Below, one piece after another: positions 24,033-32,213 of a stretch of DNA of 34,105 nucleotides (the stretch's first letter is position 1; every line of letters starts with the position of its first letter). Made by a program: the position numbers and the translations under genes. Source of the DNA: Promethearchaeota archaeon (GTDB lineage Archaea > Asgardarchaeota > Lokiarchaeia > Sigyniarchaeales > SOKP01); the NCBI GenBank assembly GCA_018238625.1, contig JABCSY010000042.1, positions 1-34,105 of the forward strand. The letters are read 5' to 3'. Below the pieces are notes generated by a model. That model worked only from the letters and a program-made list of their open reading frames with translations. It was not told the DNA's origin and ran no database searches.

Positions 24033-24131
24033 AATTCTCGCTTCCAATGAAAATATAAATATGAATTATTTTTTATTACTTAGTAAAAATAATATTTAAT
24101 TGCTTATAATATTAATAAAAGAGGTAATTTA

Positions 24132-25244
24132 ATGAGTAGTTGGAAGGATCTCTATTCTGAAGTTAAACAGCGTAAAATGGAAGCGCTTGATAAAAAAGAC
24201 GTTGTAAAGGCAGTCGAGAAGCACGGCAGAATACTCGCGGTTGAAGGTCGCTATGAAAAACCTAAAAAAGTAATAGATCACATGTATGCAGCAAAACATA
24301 TAACTATTAAACCTACTGATATCATGAAGTATAATTTAAGTGATTACGATGTCGTGTTGATAGGATGTCCGGGAGATAAAATCCCACATTCGGCTTTCCC
24401 TAAAATTAGTGAATATGTTTCGCTAAAAGGAGGGTGGATAATAACAACAGACTGGGCCATAAAACATATTGTGGAACCAATCTTTCCGGGATATATCCGA
24501 TGGAATAGAGAAAGAACTGCCGACGCTGTTGTTGCGTGTCAAATTCTTGAGCCAAATCACCCTTTCTTAGATGGAGTAATAAGTGAAATACAACAAGCAA
24601 AATGGCAAAAAGGATCGTCAAAAAACACTAAAAAAACTGAATTTAAGTGGTGGCTTGAAAATAGATCATTCCCAATTCAAGTTCTTAATCCATCCGTACG
24701 AGTATTAATCTCTTCTTTACGAATTCAGCAAAAATGGGGCGAAGCTCCCGTTTTATGTTATTTTGATCACGGAAAAACAGGAGGTCGCGTTATCCATTTA
24801 ATTTCTCATACACATCTACAAAAAGGCGGGGCAAAAGGTAAATACGCGTCAGCCTTAATATTAACAAATATTTTAGACGAGAAAGTTTCTTTAAAGATGG
24901 GACTATCTAAAAAACCTGCTCAAGGTTACGTTTCAAACTGGGAACAACCTCAACCTTATTCTCAGCATCAACAAACTGTTACGCCCTCTCAAGATAGTTC
25001 GTTTTTAACCCCTTCTAGTGCAAATACAGGGTTAACAGGGACTTCACAAATAGTTGAAGTGGACATAAATAGTAGTAATTTTTCTTTTGCAAATAAATGC
25101 AGTTATTGTGGCTATGATTTTGGTGATTACACAGGTAAAATATACATGTGCCAAGCATGTGGTACAAACTATCACGAAAACTGTCTTAACATGCAGATTA
25201 ATGAAGGAACATGTAAAAATTGCGGTAAAATATTGCTTTGGTAA
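24132..25244 (+). CDS. GATase1-like domain fused to RING/PHD-like zinc finger
   Basis: A 370-aa protein. Residues 30-250 look like a class I amidotransferase-like alpha/beta fold without an obvious catalytic triad: DVVLIGCPGDKIPHSAFPKI then YVSLKGGWIITTDWA, and late GRVIHLISHTHLQ. A Gln/Ser/Pro/Thr-rich flexible linker covers about 270-310. The C-terminus has eight spaced ligands: Cys323, Cys326, Cys340, Cys343, His348, Cys351, Cys361, Cys364. This is a C4HC3 cross-brace order as in PHD/RING and prokaryotic RING-like fingers, ending GKILLW. A GAGGT ribosome binding site precedes ATG 24132. Protein interaction or a ubiquitin-like ligase role are options; neither is shown. The function of the N-terminal domain is unknown to me. 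Confidence 0.7.
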   Translation: MSSWKDLYSEVKQRKMEALDKKDVVKAVEKHGRILAVEGRYEKPKKVIDHMYAAKHITIKPTDIMKYNLSDYDVVLIGCPGDKIPHSAFPKISEYVSLKGGWIITTDWAIKHIVEPIFPGYIRWNRERTADAVVACQILEPNHPFLDGVISEIQQAKWQKGSSKNTKKTEFKWWLENRSFPIQVLNPSVRVLISSLRIQQKWGEAPVLCYFDHGKTGGRVIHLISHTHLQKGGAKGKYASALILTNILDEKVSLKMGLSKKPAQGYVSNWEQPQPYSQHQQTVTPSQDSSFLTPSSANTGLTGTSQIVEVDINSSNFSFANKCSYCGYDFGDYTGKIYMCQACGTNYHENCLNMQINEGTCKNCGKILLW

Positions 25245-25334
25245 ATTGTAACTTAAAAAAAATCTCCATTCAGAAATATTTTATTACATTACTTATTTTT
25301 CAATATATATTCTAATTTAAGGTGATTTAAGATT

Positions 25335-26624
25335 ATGAGTATAGAGCAAATTTATAATGCCGTAGATAATTTAGATAGAGAAAAAGTAATGAAAGTTATG
25401 AGAACTTTCATCAATATTGATACTACAGTCCCACCTGGAAATGCATATCGCCAATATGTTGATGCTTTAATCCCCTTTTTCAGAAATTTAGGTTACTCCT
25501 TGGAAGAAGTCGTTGTGCCAGAGGAATTGGTAAAACAAATACCATATCAGTTAGAAGGACCTCGAATTAATCTTGTTGCTACAAAAAACTTTGGGCGAGA
25601 TAAGGAAGTTAGCTTTTATGGACACATGGATGTTGTACCAGCTCCGAATGATGGAGAAAAAAAATGGCGTTTCCCACCATTTGAAGCAACTATGATTGGA
25701 AGTGGAAAGATTTATGGTCGGGGAACTTCTGACATGAAAGGTGCTATGGTCTGTCTGATATTAGCCCTTCAAATAATTGAAGAACTAAAATTAACGCCAA
25801 AATATAACATTAATGTAATGAATTGTACTGACGAAGAGATCGGAATATGGCCCGGAATACGCTATCTTGCAGAGAAGGGATACGTTAAAGGAACGGTATT
25901 CTGTATGGAAGGCGTAATTAACCCCATAATTCCTATCGGAACAGCAGGGGCGTTAAATGTTATAGTCGAATCTTTCGGAAAAAGTTGCCATTCAGGAATG
26001 AACTTTTTAGGAATAAATGCGTTAGAAGAAACTGTTCCAATATTAGTAGAATTAATGAAATTAAAAAAAATCGTTGAAGCTCGCGAAAGTAAAAACATTC
26101 CGGGATTACCTAGATTTGGAACGGGCGAAAAAAGAAATATGACACCAATGTTCAACTTAGACATTATACATTCGGGAACAAAAACAAATATAGTGCCTGA
26201 TTTATGTACTTTAACTATTAACCGAAGAGTAATCCCTGACGAAAATCTCGAGGATGTTAAGAAAGAAATCTCTGAATCAATAGAAAGAGGAAAAGCAAAA
26301 AGCAAATTACTAAATGTTAAAACTACTTTTATTTACGATTACCCACCTATGGTCGCAGATCCAAACGCTCCCGACATAACTAGGATGAAAAAAGTTATGA
26401 TGGAGGTCCAAAAAGTGCCAGAAAATAAAATTATGGTGGTCGGAATCGCTGGAAGTAGCGATATGGGTTATGTCTCTGAAATTCTAAAAACTAAAGATAT
26501 TGTTTTTCATGGAGTAGGAAACCCTGGTTCTAACGACCACGCTGTAAACGAACATGTTAAATTAAAAGAAGTTAAAACTTACATAAAAGAACTCATCGTT
26601 TTTCTCTGCGTGGATTTGGAATAG
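25335..26624 (+). CDS. M20-family deacylase/peptidase (ArgE/DapE type)
   Basis: Zinc-dependent amidohydrolase of the ArgE/DapE/ACY1 group. Motifs: FYGHMDVVPAP (metal His and Asp), YGRGTSDMKGAM (bridging Asp), NCTDEEIG (catalytic Glu pair), and a C-terminal GNPGSNDHAVNEHVK (last metal His). The dimerisation/lid domain sits between, with SCHSGM. 429 aa, standard length. GGTGAT ribosome binding site 12 bases before ATG 25335. It may deacetylate N-acyl amino acids (arginine or lysine biosynthesis) or cleave peptides; no biosynthetic neighbours help choose. It lies downstream of the RING-fusion gene, probably with its own promoter in the 90-base gap. Confidence 0.88.
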   Translation: MSIEQIYNAVDNLDREKVMKVMRTFINIDTTVPPGNAYRQYVDALIPFFRNLGYSLEEVVVPEELVKQIPYQLEGPRINLVATKNFGRDKEVSFYGHMDVVPAPNDGEKKWRFPPFEATMIGSGKIYGRGTSDMKGAMVCLILALQIIEELKLTPKYNINVMNCTDEEIGIWPGIRYLAEKGYVKGTVFCMEGVINPIIPIGTAGALNVIVESFGKSCHSGMNFLGINALEETVPILVELMKLKKIVEARESKNIPGLPRFGTGEKRNMTPMFNLDIIHSGTKTNIVPDLCTLTINRRVIPDENLEDVKKEISESIERGKAKSKLLNVKTTFIYDYPPMVADPNAPDITRMKKVMMEVQKVPENKIMVVGIAGSSDMGYVSEILKTKDIVFHGVGNPGSNDHAVNEHVKLKEVKTYIKELIVFLCVDLE

Positions 26625-26895
26625 GTATCTCACTATTTTTTTTTATTCTTCTTATGATTTTATAAAAATTTTAATTTGTTAGGATTGTATTACACCGATA
26701 TATCTTAGCATATTTCGGTAATGCATATAAATTTTCGTGAAAGGTGTGTTTCACGATCTATTAATTTAGTTAACTTCGGGTGGCTTTGGGTTATAGATAA
26801 AACTAGTAGGATATTGTTAAAAAATGTTAAAAAAAATTTAATTTAAAAATAAAAAAAAGAGTTTTCTAATAAATCTAAGAGGAATTTTTTGAATT
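26625..26895. other. Intergenic region with two tandem hairpins; candidate structured RNA
   Basis: A 271-base convergent gap between the M20 gene and the ferredoxin gene. Its centre is less AT-rich than other gaps. Hairpin 1: ACCGATATAT (26694-26703) pairs with ATATTTCGGT (26710-26719), 9 of 10 bases, with a 6-base loop. Hairpin 2: TCGTGAAA (26735-26742) pairs perfectly with TTTCACGA (26749-26756) across GGTGTG. G-rich sequence GGGTGGCTTTGGG follows near 26778. No tRNA fold or ORF. It could be a small RNA, a bidirectional terminator or an mRNA 3' structure. Confidence 0.4.
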
Positions 26896-27093
26896 TTATT
26901 CCTCAGTTATTGTTATGCATTCTTCAGGGCATTGTGTTTCACATGCCATGCAACCAACGCAATCGTCTCTATTATCTTCGAGTATATGCACTTTTCCACC
27001 CTCTGGTTCGCCAAAGCATTCGCTTGGGCAGACTTCATAACATGTTCCGCACCCGGTGCATTTTTCCAAATCAATTTTGATTCCGAATCCCAT
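26896..27093 (-). CDS. Ferredoxin, 2x[4Fe-4S]
   Basis: A 65-aa bacterial-type ferredoxin, an electron carrier for anaerobic metabolism. Two CxxCxxCxxxC clusters are intact: Cys12, 15, 18, 22 (with P after the last) and Cys45, 48, 51, 55. The order KCTGCGTCYEVCP and DCVGCMACETQCP is classic. The insertion EPEGGKVHILEDN between the motifs and the acidic C-terminus ITITEE are common in this group. ATG 27093 (MGFGIKIDLEKC) is selected; the frame is open upstream to 27318 but that part is low-complexity and overlaps the next gene. The 175-base gap upstream holds its promoter. Redox partner unknown. Confidence 0.92.
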   Translation of the reverse strand: MGFGIKIDLEKCTGCGTCYEVCPSECFGEPEGGKVHILEDNRDDCVGCMACETQCPEECITITEE

Positions 27094-27268
27094 AATTAAT
27101 ACCTTTTTGTTGTTTTTATTTCTTTTCGAAGTTTTTTTTTGAATATAGATAAACTTTGATATTGAGAATTGCGTAAAAAATTTAAATTTCTTTCTTATTT
27201 TGAAATGATCAAAGATAATTTGAAGAAAATTTATGAGTTTTATTTGCTGAGAATATAAAAAAAAAGAA

Positions 27269-27703
27269 TTATTTATTTTTTTGATATAAAAAGAATAGGA
27301 TTGTATTAAGAACACCACCGACTACGGTACCATAAAATCCTAATTCGGGCCACCATTCATAAGCGCTATAAGTTAATCCAAAAGAGGCAAGTCCAATAAT
27401 AGCAAAAATCCAAGTTAAAATAGCTAAATACATGCCGTATTTGGTAACATCCAAAGGAATGAATTTATTAGGTAGCAATTCGTTTAAAGCAATGATTATT
27501 TGAATCACGAATAATATTAGAATTAAGTATTGAAGTATAAAATCAACAGGTGTACTATATTCACAATTCAAACACGAATATCTATAGCTATAACCACCTA
27601 AGAAGAAACTTGCGAAGGGACCTATTATTTCCGTAATTATTGCGATGATGCTAAGAACTAAAATCAATAACGAAAAAGGATCTATATTTCTTTCTTCTGA
27701 CAT
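27269..27703 (-). CDS. Hypothetical four-helix membrane protein with CxxC
   Basis: A 144-aa integral membrane protein with four predicted helices (about residues 9-34, 54-74, 86-108, 118-141) and a short Lys-rich C-terminus. The loop after helix 1 contains RYSCLNCEYS (Cys44, Cys47), a possible metal or disulfide pair on one face. No family recognised. It is followed on the same strand by ferredoxin after 175 bases; co-transcription is possible but not required. Its own upstream region is shared with the divergent propeller gene. Confidence 0.7.
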   Translation of the reverse strand: MSEERNIDPFSLLILVLSIIAIITEIIGPFASFFLGGYSYRYSCLNCEYSTPVDFILQYLILILFVIQIIIALNELLPNKFIPLDVTKYGMYLAILTWIFAIIGLASFGLTYSAYEWWPELGFYGTVVGGVLNTILFFLYQKNK

Positions 27704-27844
27704 TTCTTTTCACTCAACAAAATTTTATTTTAAATTTATTCTTAATTTATTTTAAATCTATTTATAATTATATTTTATTAAAAATAATTTCTATTTCAAA
27801 TAATTAACACCTAATAAATTAGTGCAAGTAAAGTAGATGTAAGA

Positions 27845-28966
27845 ATGGTTAATATTAAAGAACAATGGGCCTTCCATTCCAATGAACCGATTCTTGGGAT
27901 TGAAATAGGAGATGTCAATAATAACGGCCAAAATGAAATTATAGCATTCTCTAAATCTGGGAGACTTCTTATTATTTCACTAAGTGGTAAAAAATTAACC
28001 GAATTAGAAATTTCAGAGAATTCCTCTATTTGGCAAGCAAAAATATGCGATATTGATCGTGACAATAAAAACGAAGTTATTTTGGGGGGTTTAGATGGCT
28101 TATTAAGAGCGTTTAAATGTAGTCTCTCCTATGAATTAAAACCATTTTGGGCACACCAATTTGGTGCATCTATTAGCGGGTTCTTGTTTGAGGACATAAA
28201 CAATGATAACATAGAAGAACTTATCGCGTATTCGATAGATAAAAGTTTAAGAGTTTTAAACCCTATTAATGGGTCTTTAATATGGGGACAAATTTTTGAA
28301 GATGGTATAGGTGACGCTATAATTTATCGAGATTCTACTGACTTAAGAACAAAGCAAGTAATTGCATGTGGAAACGATGGATCACTCAGAGTTTTTAAGG
28401 GAAAAGATGGAGATTTAGTTTGGTTTAAACGATTTAAAGATAAAATTCGTTGCGTTTCGATTTTTAAATCAAAAAATAGAGAATTGGTTGTTTGTGGAGG
28501 GGATGATAAAAAACTTCACTTAATTGATAAACTTACTCAAGAAGATTTTAAATCAATTCAATTCGACGATTATGTCTGGAAATGCTTTTCATTTCTTCAT
28601 AACGACGAAAATTATTTATTAGTAAGTACTTATTCGTTTGAATACTTTGACGAGTCTTTTAAAATCGACGATATCGAATTCAGCTCAAAACTTACGTGTT
28701 TGAACCAAAAATTAGTAATTAAATGGGAGATTACACATATAAATACGGAATGTTTGATTCATACTAAAATAGGTTCGAATGGTTATATTGTTTTAGGAAC
28801 AACTAAGGGGAAATTGTTGATCATTGACGAAGTTTCTGGCAAAATTATTACTAAAATTCAAAAAAAATCGTGTTTAAACGACCTAAAATTCGATTTGAAT
28901 TCAAATATTTTAATTGCCTGTCACGATAACGGTTCAATATTCGCTTACTTTTTAGCGGAGTCTTAA
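27845..28966 (+). CDS. FG-GAP/WD-like beta-propeller protein
   Basis: A 373-aa protein made of repeated beta-propeller blades. Three clear blades carry a calcium-type loop: GIEIGDVNNNGQNEIIAFS (residues about 18-36), CDIDRDNKNEVILGG (about 68-82) and EDINNDNIEELIAYS (about 112-126). Each is followed by a G-x-L-x-x-(I/F)-x strand. Later blades (VIACGNDGSLRVFKG, LVVCGGDDKKLHLI, IVLGTTKGKLLII, LIACHDNGSIFAYF) are WD/PQQ-like. There is no signal peptide, so it is probably cytosolic, unlike secreted integrin-type FG-GAP proteins. Such propellers resemble eukaryotic ITFG2- or BBS-type scaffolds, a fold-level comparison only. A protein-interaction platform is inferred; partner unknown. Confidence 0.75.
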   Translation: MVNIKEQWAFHSNEPILGIEIGDVNNNGQNEIIAFSKSGRLLIISLSGKKLTELEISENSSIWQAKICDIDRDNKNEVILGGLDGLLRAFKCSLSYELKPFWAHQFGASISGFLFEDINNDNIEELIAYSIDKSLRVLNPINGSLIWGQIFEDGIGDAIIYRDSTDLRTKQVIACGNDGSLRVFKGKDGDLVWFKRFKDKIRCVSIFKSKNRELVVCGGDDKKLHLIDKLTQEDFKSIQFDDYVWKCFSFLHNDENYLLVSTYSFEYFDESFKIDDIEFSSKLTCLNQKLVIKWEITHINTECLIHTKIGSNGYIVLGTTKGKLLIIDEVSGKIITKIQKKSCLNDLKFDLNSNILIACHDNGSIFAYFLAES

Positions 28967-29004
28967 CTTTGATATTTGAATAAAATTTTTTTAAAGGAAT
29001 AACT

Positions 29005-29745
29005 ATGTGTCGTATGTTTTTTCAGTGTTCGCTTGAACCCTTTCAAATCGATTTTAAAATTTTAAAGAAATTTGTAACCTCGTGTCATTGGCATTATTTA
29101 AGGAAGTACAACCTTTTTGGGCACCATGGATTGGGTTGGGGCTTCGCTTATATCTCTGAAGATGACAACAAACTCGTAATAAAGCGAGATATAACTCAAA
29201 TTTACCACGCGGACTGGAAAAACCTCACTAAGATTAAAACTCGTTTCCTTTTAGTCCACGCGAGAAAAACCCTCCCTTGGAAAAAGACCTTTAGAGACGT
29301 ACATCCTATCGATATTGGTGAGAAATATATCATAACTCATAACGGAATTATAAAAGGCTTTCCAGATGAAAAATTAAAAAACCCAAAATTGGAAAGAATT
29401 TATAGTAATACTAACTTGGACACTCGAAAATATCTATGTGCTATTATTGACGAACTACAAGAAGGTAAAAGTTTAAAGAATTCCTTGGAATCACTTTTTA
29501 AAGAGATTGAGATAGGTGCTGGCGCGAACGCGTTTCTATTTAATTCGCACATCTGCAATGTCATCACGAATCATAAAACTAATTTTAACGGCAGGCACCA
29601 CACCTTATTTTTAAGTAAAAATCAAAAAGAAATCCTTGTAAGCACTACTCCCTTAACTGAGAACGCGAAAGAAATTCCTAACTACTCTTTAATTCAAATT
29701 GAATTAAAAAATCTAAACCTGAATGCGATGAAATTAGAATTTTAG
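29005..29745 (+). CDS. Class II glutamine amidotransferase domain protein
   Basis: An Ntn-type glutaminase of the YafJ/EgtC/GATase_4 group. Cys2 is the N-terminal nucleophile after removal of Met (MCRMFFQC). FGHHGLGWGFAYI matches the conserved HxDGxGxA-type segment, LLVHARKTLPW supplies the conserved Arg, and VHPIDIGEKYIITHNGII contains the HPF...HNG oxyanion/substrate motif. 246 aa, single domain, so the acceptor domain must be another protein or the enzyme is a stand-alone hydrolase. AAAGGA ribosome binding site 9 bases before ATG 29005. 38 bases after the propeller gene and likely in the same transcript. Confidence 0.85.
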   Translation: MCRMFFQCSLEPFQIDFKILKKFVTSCHWHYLRKYNLFGHHGLGWGFAYISEDDNKLVIKRDITQIYHADWKNLTKIKTRFLLVHARKTLPWKKTFRDVHPIDIGEKYIITHNGIIKGFPDEKLKNPKLERIYSNTNLDTRKYLCAIIDELQEGKSLKNSLESLFKEIEIGAGANAFLFNSHICNVITNHKTNFNGRHHTLFLSKNQKEILVSTTPLTENAKEIPNYSLIQIELKNLNLNAMKLEF

Positions 29746-29800
29746 GTATAAATATATAATTTTAAATAAAAAAAAATAGAAAAGGTTAATTATATCCTTT

Positions 29801-30118
29801 CTACGCTCCCGATTCTTCTTCAGCCGCTAACTCCTCTTCCAATTCTTCGAGCGGAACTGGTGCTGGAGTTGTGAGCATCGAATATCCTATCCATATAGCA
29901 ATAACTGCTATTAATAATACCATAATCCAGAGTGGTAGAACAGTGAAAAATCTCCAATCGAGCCAATCGATACCAAATATTTGGAAGGTAATGTCCCAAT
30001 TTGGGTTTCCACCAAGAGTGCCAAACCATAAATCAATGACGCTTCCCATGGTATAGACTACTGCGATAAGGATACCAAGGAGCATAACGATTAGGCCAAT
30101 TATCTTATCTTTTGCCAT
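29801..30118 (-). CDS. Small two-helix membrane protein with acidic tail
   Basis: A 105-aa protein: helix 1 at about residues 6-28, an aromatic-rich external loop (NPNWDITFQIFGIDWLDWRFF), helix 2 at about 58-80, then a Pro-rich hinge (TTPAPVPLEEL) and a strongly acidic tail ELEEELAAEEESGA. ATG 30118 (MAKDKIIG) is preferred; the frame extends 45 bases upstream without a ribosome binding site. The family is not recognised. Higher Ala/Glu use than its neighbours. Divergent from rbsK. Confidence 0.7.
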   Translation of the reverse strand: MAKDKIIGLIVMLLGILIAVVYTMGSVIDLWFGTLGGNPNWDITFQIFGIDWLDWRFFTVLPLWIMVLLIAVIAIWIGYSMLTTPAPVPLEELEEELAAEEESGA

Positions 30119-30204
30119 TATCAATACCTTTGTTTGTATTAAGTTTTTAGTATATTTTTTCAAGCATATTTACATTGCTTAATATTATTTTTAAAATTAT
30201 ATTA

Positions 30205-30242
30205 AATTAAAACCATTCGTTAAGAATCACTTGGTTTTAATT
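30205..30242. promoter_or_regulatory. 11-bp perfect inverted repeat upstream of rbsK
   Basis: AATTAAAACCA (30205-30215) and TGGTTTTAATT (30232-30242) are exact inverted copies with a 16-base spacer. It sits just upstream of a TATA-like AATATAAAG at 30263-30271 in the divergent gap between rbsK and the two-helix gene. Placement fits an operator for a dimeric regulator, or a BRE-side control element. Confidence 0.45.
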
Positions 30243-30313
30243 GTGATGTTTCATAAATTGATAATATAAAGCGAAGAGAGTTCGAAAAATCGCGATTTTA
30301 AAGTGGTAAAATT

Positions 30314-31285
30314 ATGTTAAATAGCAACCAATATGTTCTAATTATTGGTTCGAGTAATATGGATTTAAACATATACTCGCAACGGTTACCGGAACTAGGT
30401 GAAACCGTAACTGGAGGTACATTTAAGCAATCCCTGGGAGGAAAAGGTGCGAATCAAGCGGTAGCTTCTGTGAGATCGGGGTCTAAAACTATTTTTATTG
30501 GTAAGGTCGGCATAGACTCGTACGGAGACCAAATGATTTCTCAGTTAAACAACGAAGGCGTGGACATAGAACATATTATAAGGGATCCTTACCAATCGAG
30601 CGGAGTCGCTTTTATAATGATAGATGAGGACGGAGAGAATATGATTAGTGTAGCGCCCGGGGCAAATTTCAATTTAACACCAGAAGACGTTCGAATAAAT
30701 TCCGAAGCCATTAAAAATGCTAACGCTTTGGTCGTTCAGATGGAAATTCCCATTGATTCAATTGAGGAAATTTTTAAAATAGCAGTTCAAGGGAAGGCTG
30801 TAAAAATTCTTAATCCTGCGCCTTTAAAACCAATTAGTTTATCAATTTTGAGAAATATTGATGTAATAGTCCCCAACGAGGGAGAATTACTACGTTTACA
30901 TTCGCTTTTAAATCTCAAAGAGTTAGTTGGCGAATCTAAAGGTAAAATTATTCAAGCTTCAAAAGATATTTCAAAATTAGGGGTTAAAACAATCGTAACT
31001 ACATTAGGCAGTCAAGGATGTATGATATATAACGCTGCAGAAGATAAAACTACTGAGATACCCGCTTTTAAGGTTAAACCCGTTGATACAGTAGGCGCTG
31101 GAGACTGTTTCAATGGAGTTTTAGCAAGTAAGCTAAATCAGGGGGATAATTTAATCACTTCGGTAAAGTACGCAACAGCAGCCGCCTCAATAGCAGTAAC
31201 AAGGAAAGGAGCGCAAGAATCAATGCCATTTATAGATGAAATTGAAGCACGCTTCAAAAAATATAAAGATATTTATACGAAATAG
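30314..31285 (+). CDS. rbsK: Ribokinase, PfkB family
   Basis: Phosphorylates D-ribose (or another pentose or nucleoside) with ATP. PfkB hallmarks: IGSSNMDLNIY at the N-terminus, GGKGANQAVA at residues 42-51 (substrate-binding signature 1), PGANFNLTPED, NPAPLKPI, IVPNEGELL, VTTLGSQG, and signature 2 DTVGAGDCFNGV with catalytic Asp264. The GxNxN/GGKGANQA pattern favours ribokinase over fructokinase. 323 aa, normal. GTGGT ribosome-binding-like sequence upstream. Co-directional with the cupin gene 20 bases downstream. In archaea without a classic pentose phosphate pathway it could serve nucleoside or ribose salvage. Confidence 0.9.
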   Translation: MLNSNQYVLIIGSSNMDLNIYSQRLPELGETVTGGTFKQSLGGKGANQAVASVRSGSKTIFIGKVGIDSYGDQMISQLNNEGVDIEHIIRDPYQSSGVAFIMIDEDGENMISVAPGANFNLTPEDVRINSEAIKNANALVVQMEIPIDSIEEIFKIAVQGKAVKILNPAPLKPISLSILRNIDVIVPNEGELLRLHSLLNLKELVGESKGKIIQASKDISKLGVKTIVTTLGSQGCMIYNAAEDKTTEIPAFKVKPVDTVGAGDCFNGVLASKLNQGDNLITSVKYATAAASIAVTRKGAQESMPFIDEIEARFKKYKDIYTK

Positions 31286-31305
31286 ACGATGTAGGTGTTA
31301 AAAAG

Positions 31306-31980
31306 ATGTTAGAAGAGATAATTCAACCTGAGAAAGGCACAAATCTTAGAAAAAATGGGCAAGAAGAACTAACAATTCTGATAGATTCAAATGCTCTAAA
31401 AAAAATATTTCTTATAAATGGGACCAATTTTTTCACTCAAAATTTAAATGCGTCTAATCTAGTTGTAAAACCAAACGATTGTTACATGGTAATTAATAAA
31501 GGAGATGAAGAAATTAATGTTGAATATAGTATCGATATTTCTAGTCATATAATAATTTATGAACCTTATATGTATGAATCGTCCAAAAAAGAGATATTTG
31601 ACCCTATTTGGTTTAGCAAGAAATATAATGTTCCAGAGGGATACATCGACACTTTAGCTAAGTGGTACAGTATTAAATTCACATACGCTGATTATAATTT
31701 AATATTTATTAAACCGAAGATAGGAATCTCCATCCAAACTCATAAATTTAGAAGCGAAACGTGGAAAGTATTGAAAGGTAAACCAATAATAATTAACGGG
31801 AATAAAGTACATTATTTTGTTGAAAATGGAACAGAATTCTTAAACGCAAAAATGACTTACCACTCCGTTATAAATCCAAATAGCAATCCTGAACAATTTG
31901 TTTTAATAGAAGAAAAATGGAGTGGTAAATTCGAAGAAGAAGATATAATTAGAGCGTTTAACCCCAATAATTATCATTAA
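31306..31980 (+). CDS. Cupin protein, type II phosphomannose-isomerase-like C-terminal domain
   Basis: A 224-aa protein. The C-terminal half has the type II mannose-6-phosphate isomerase cupin pattern: SIQTHKFRSETWKVLKGKPII, with a Q-x-H...E metal-ligand set, then a strand with VENG, the second-motif MTYHSVINP (His), and the family ending EKWSGKFEEEDIIRAF. The N-terminal half may be a degenerate cupin of its own (VVKPNDCYMVINKGDEE) lacking ligands. With ribokinase immediately upstream (20 bases), a sugar-phosphate or nucleotide-sugar function is likely; exact substrate unknown. AGGTG ribosome binding site before ATG 31306. Confidence 0.7.
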   Translation: MLEEIIQPEKGTNLRKNGQEELTILIDSNALKKIFLINGTNFFTQNLNASNLVVKPNDCYMVINKGDEEINVEYSIDISSHIIIYEPYMYESSKKEIFDPIWFSKKYNVPEGYIDTLAKWYSIKFTYADYNLIFIKPKIGISIQTHKFRSETWKVLKGKPIIINGNKVHYFVENGTEFLNAKMTYHSVINPNSNPEQFVLIEEKWSGKFEEEDIIRAFNPNNYH

Positions 31981-32213
31981 AAATAATTCACGAAAGTGAG
32001 AATTTACAACTCGTTTGATCCGATAAAATATGAGATTTTGAGATGATATTGTTTTCCTTGGAGTTCACATTCCAACCTTTTAAATTTTGTGTTTTTAGTT
32101 CCTTTGTTTTAATAAAATTAAAATTTGATAGATAACTTCTATCATTACACGAAGTAATAAAAGTGTAAAAAAAAACATTATAAATTTAATGGAACAAGTA
32201 GATTGGTGGAAAA
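31981..32213 (+). promoter_or_regulatory. Leader/promoter region of ribosomal protein cluster
   Basis: A 233-base gap. A TATA-like ATTATAAAT at 32177-32185 lies about 30 bases before the uS19 start, implying a very short leader or leaderless mRNA, though GGTGGA sits just upstream of the ATG. A small CAC-GAAA-GTG hairpin at about 31989-31998 follows the cupin stop. No coding potential seen. Confidence 0.45.

Noticed and set aside
25862..26305. 147-aa minus-strand ORF within the M20 gene
   Set aside because: Antisense shadow of a well-conserved peptidase; Ser/Phe/Ile-rich with no domain.
26625..26895. tRNA gene in the hairpin-containing gap
   Set aside because: No acceptor stem pairing, no T-loop GTTCRA motif and no anticodon arm geometry could be found.
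26889..27080. 63-aa plus-strand ORF opposite the ferredoxin
   Set aside because: Its length is explained by antisense reading of the cysteine-rich ferredoxin gene.
27094..27318. 75-residue N-terminal extension of the ferredoxin
   Set aside because: Low-complexity Lys/Phe/Ile sequence overlapping the next gene; ATG 27093 gives a standard-length ferredoxin.
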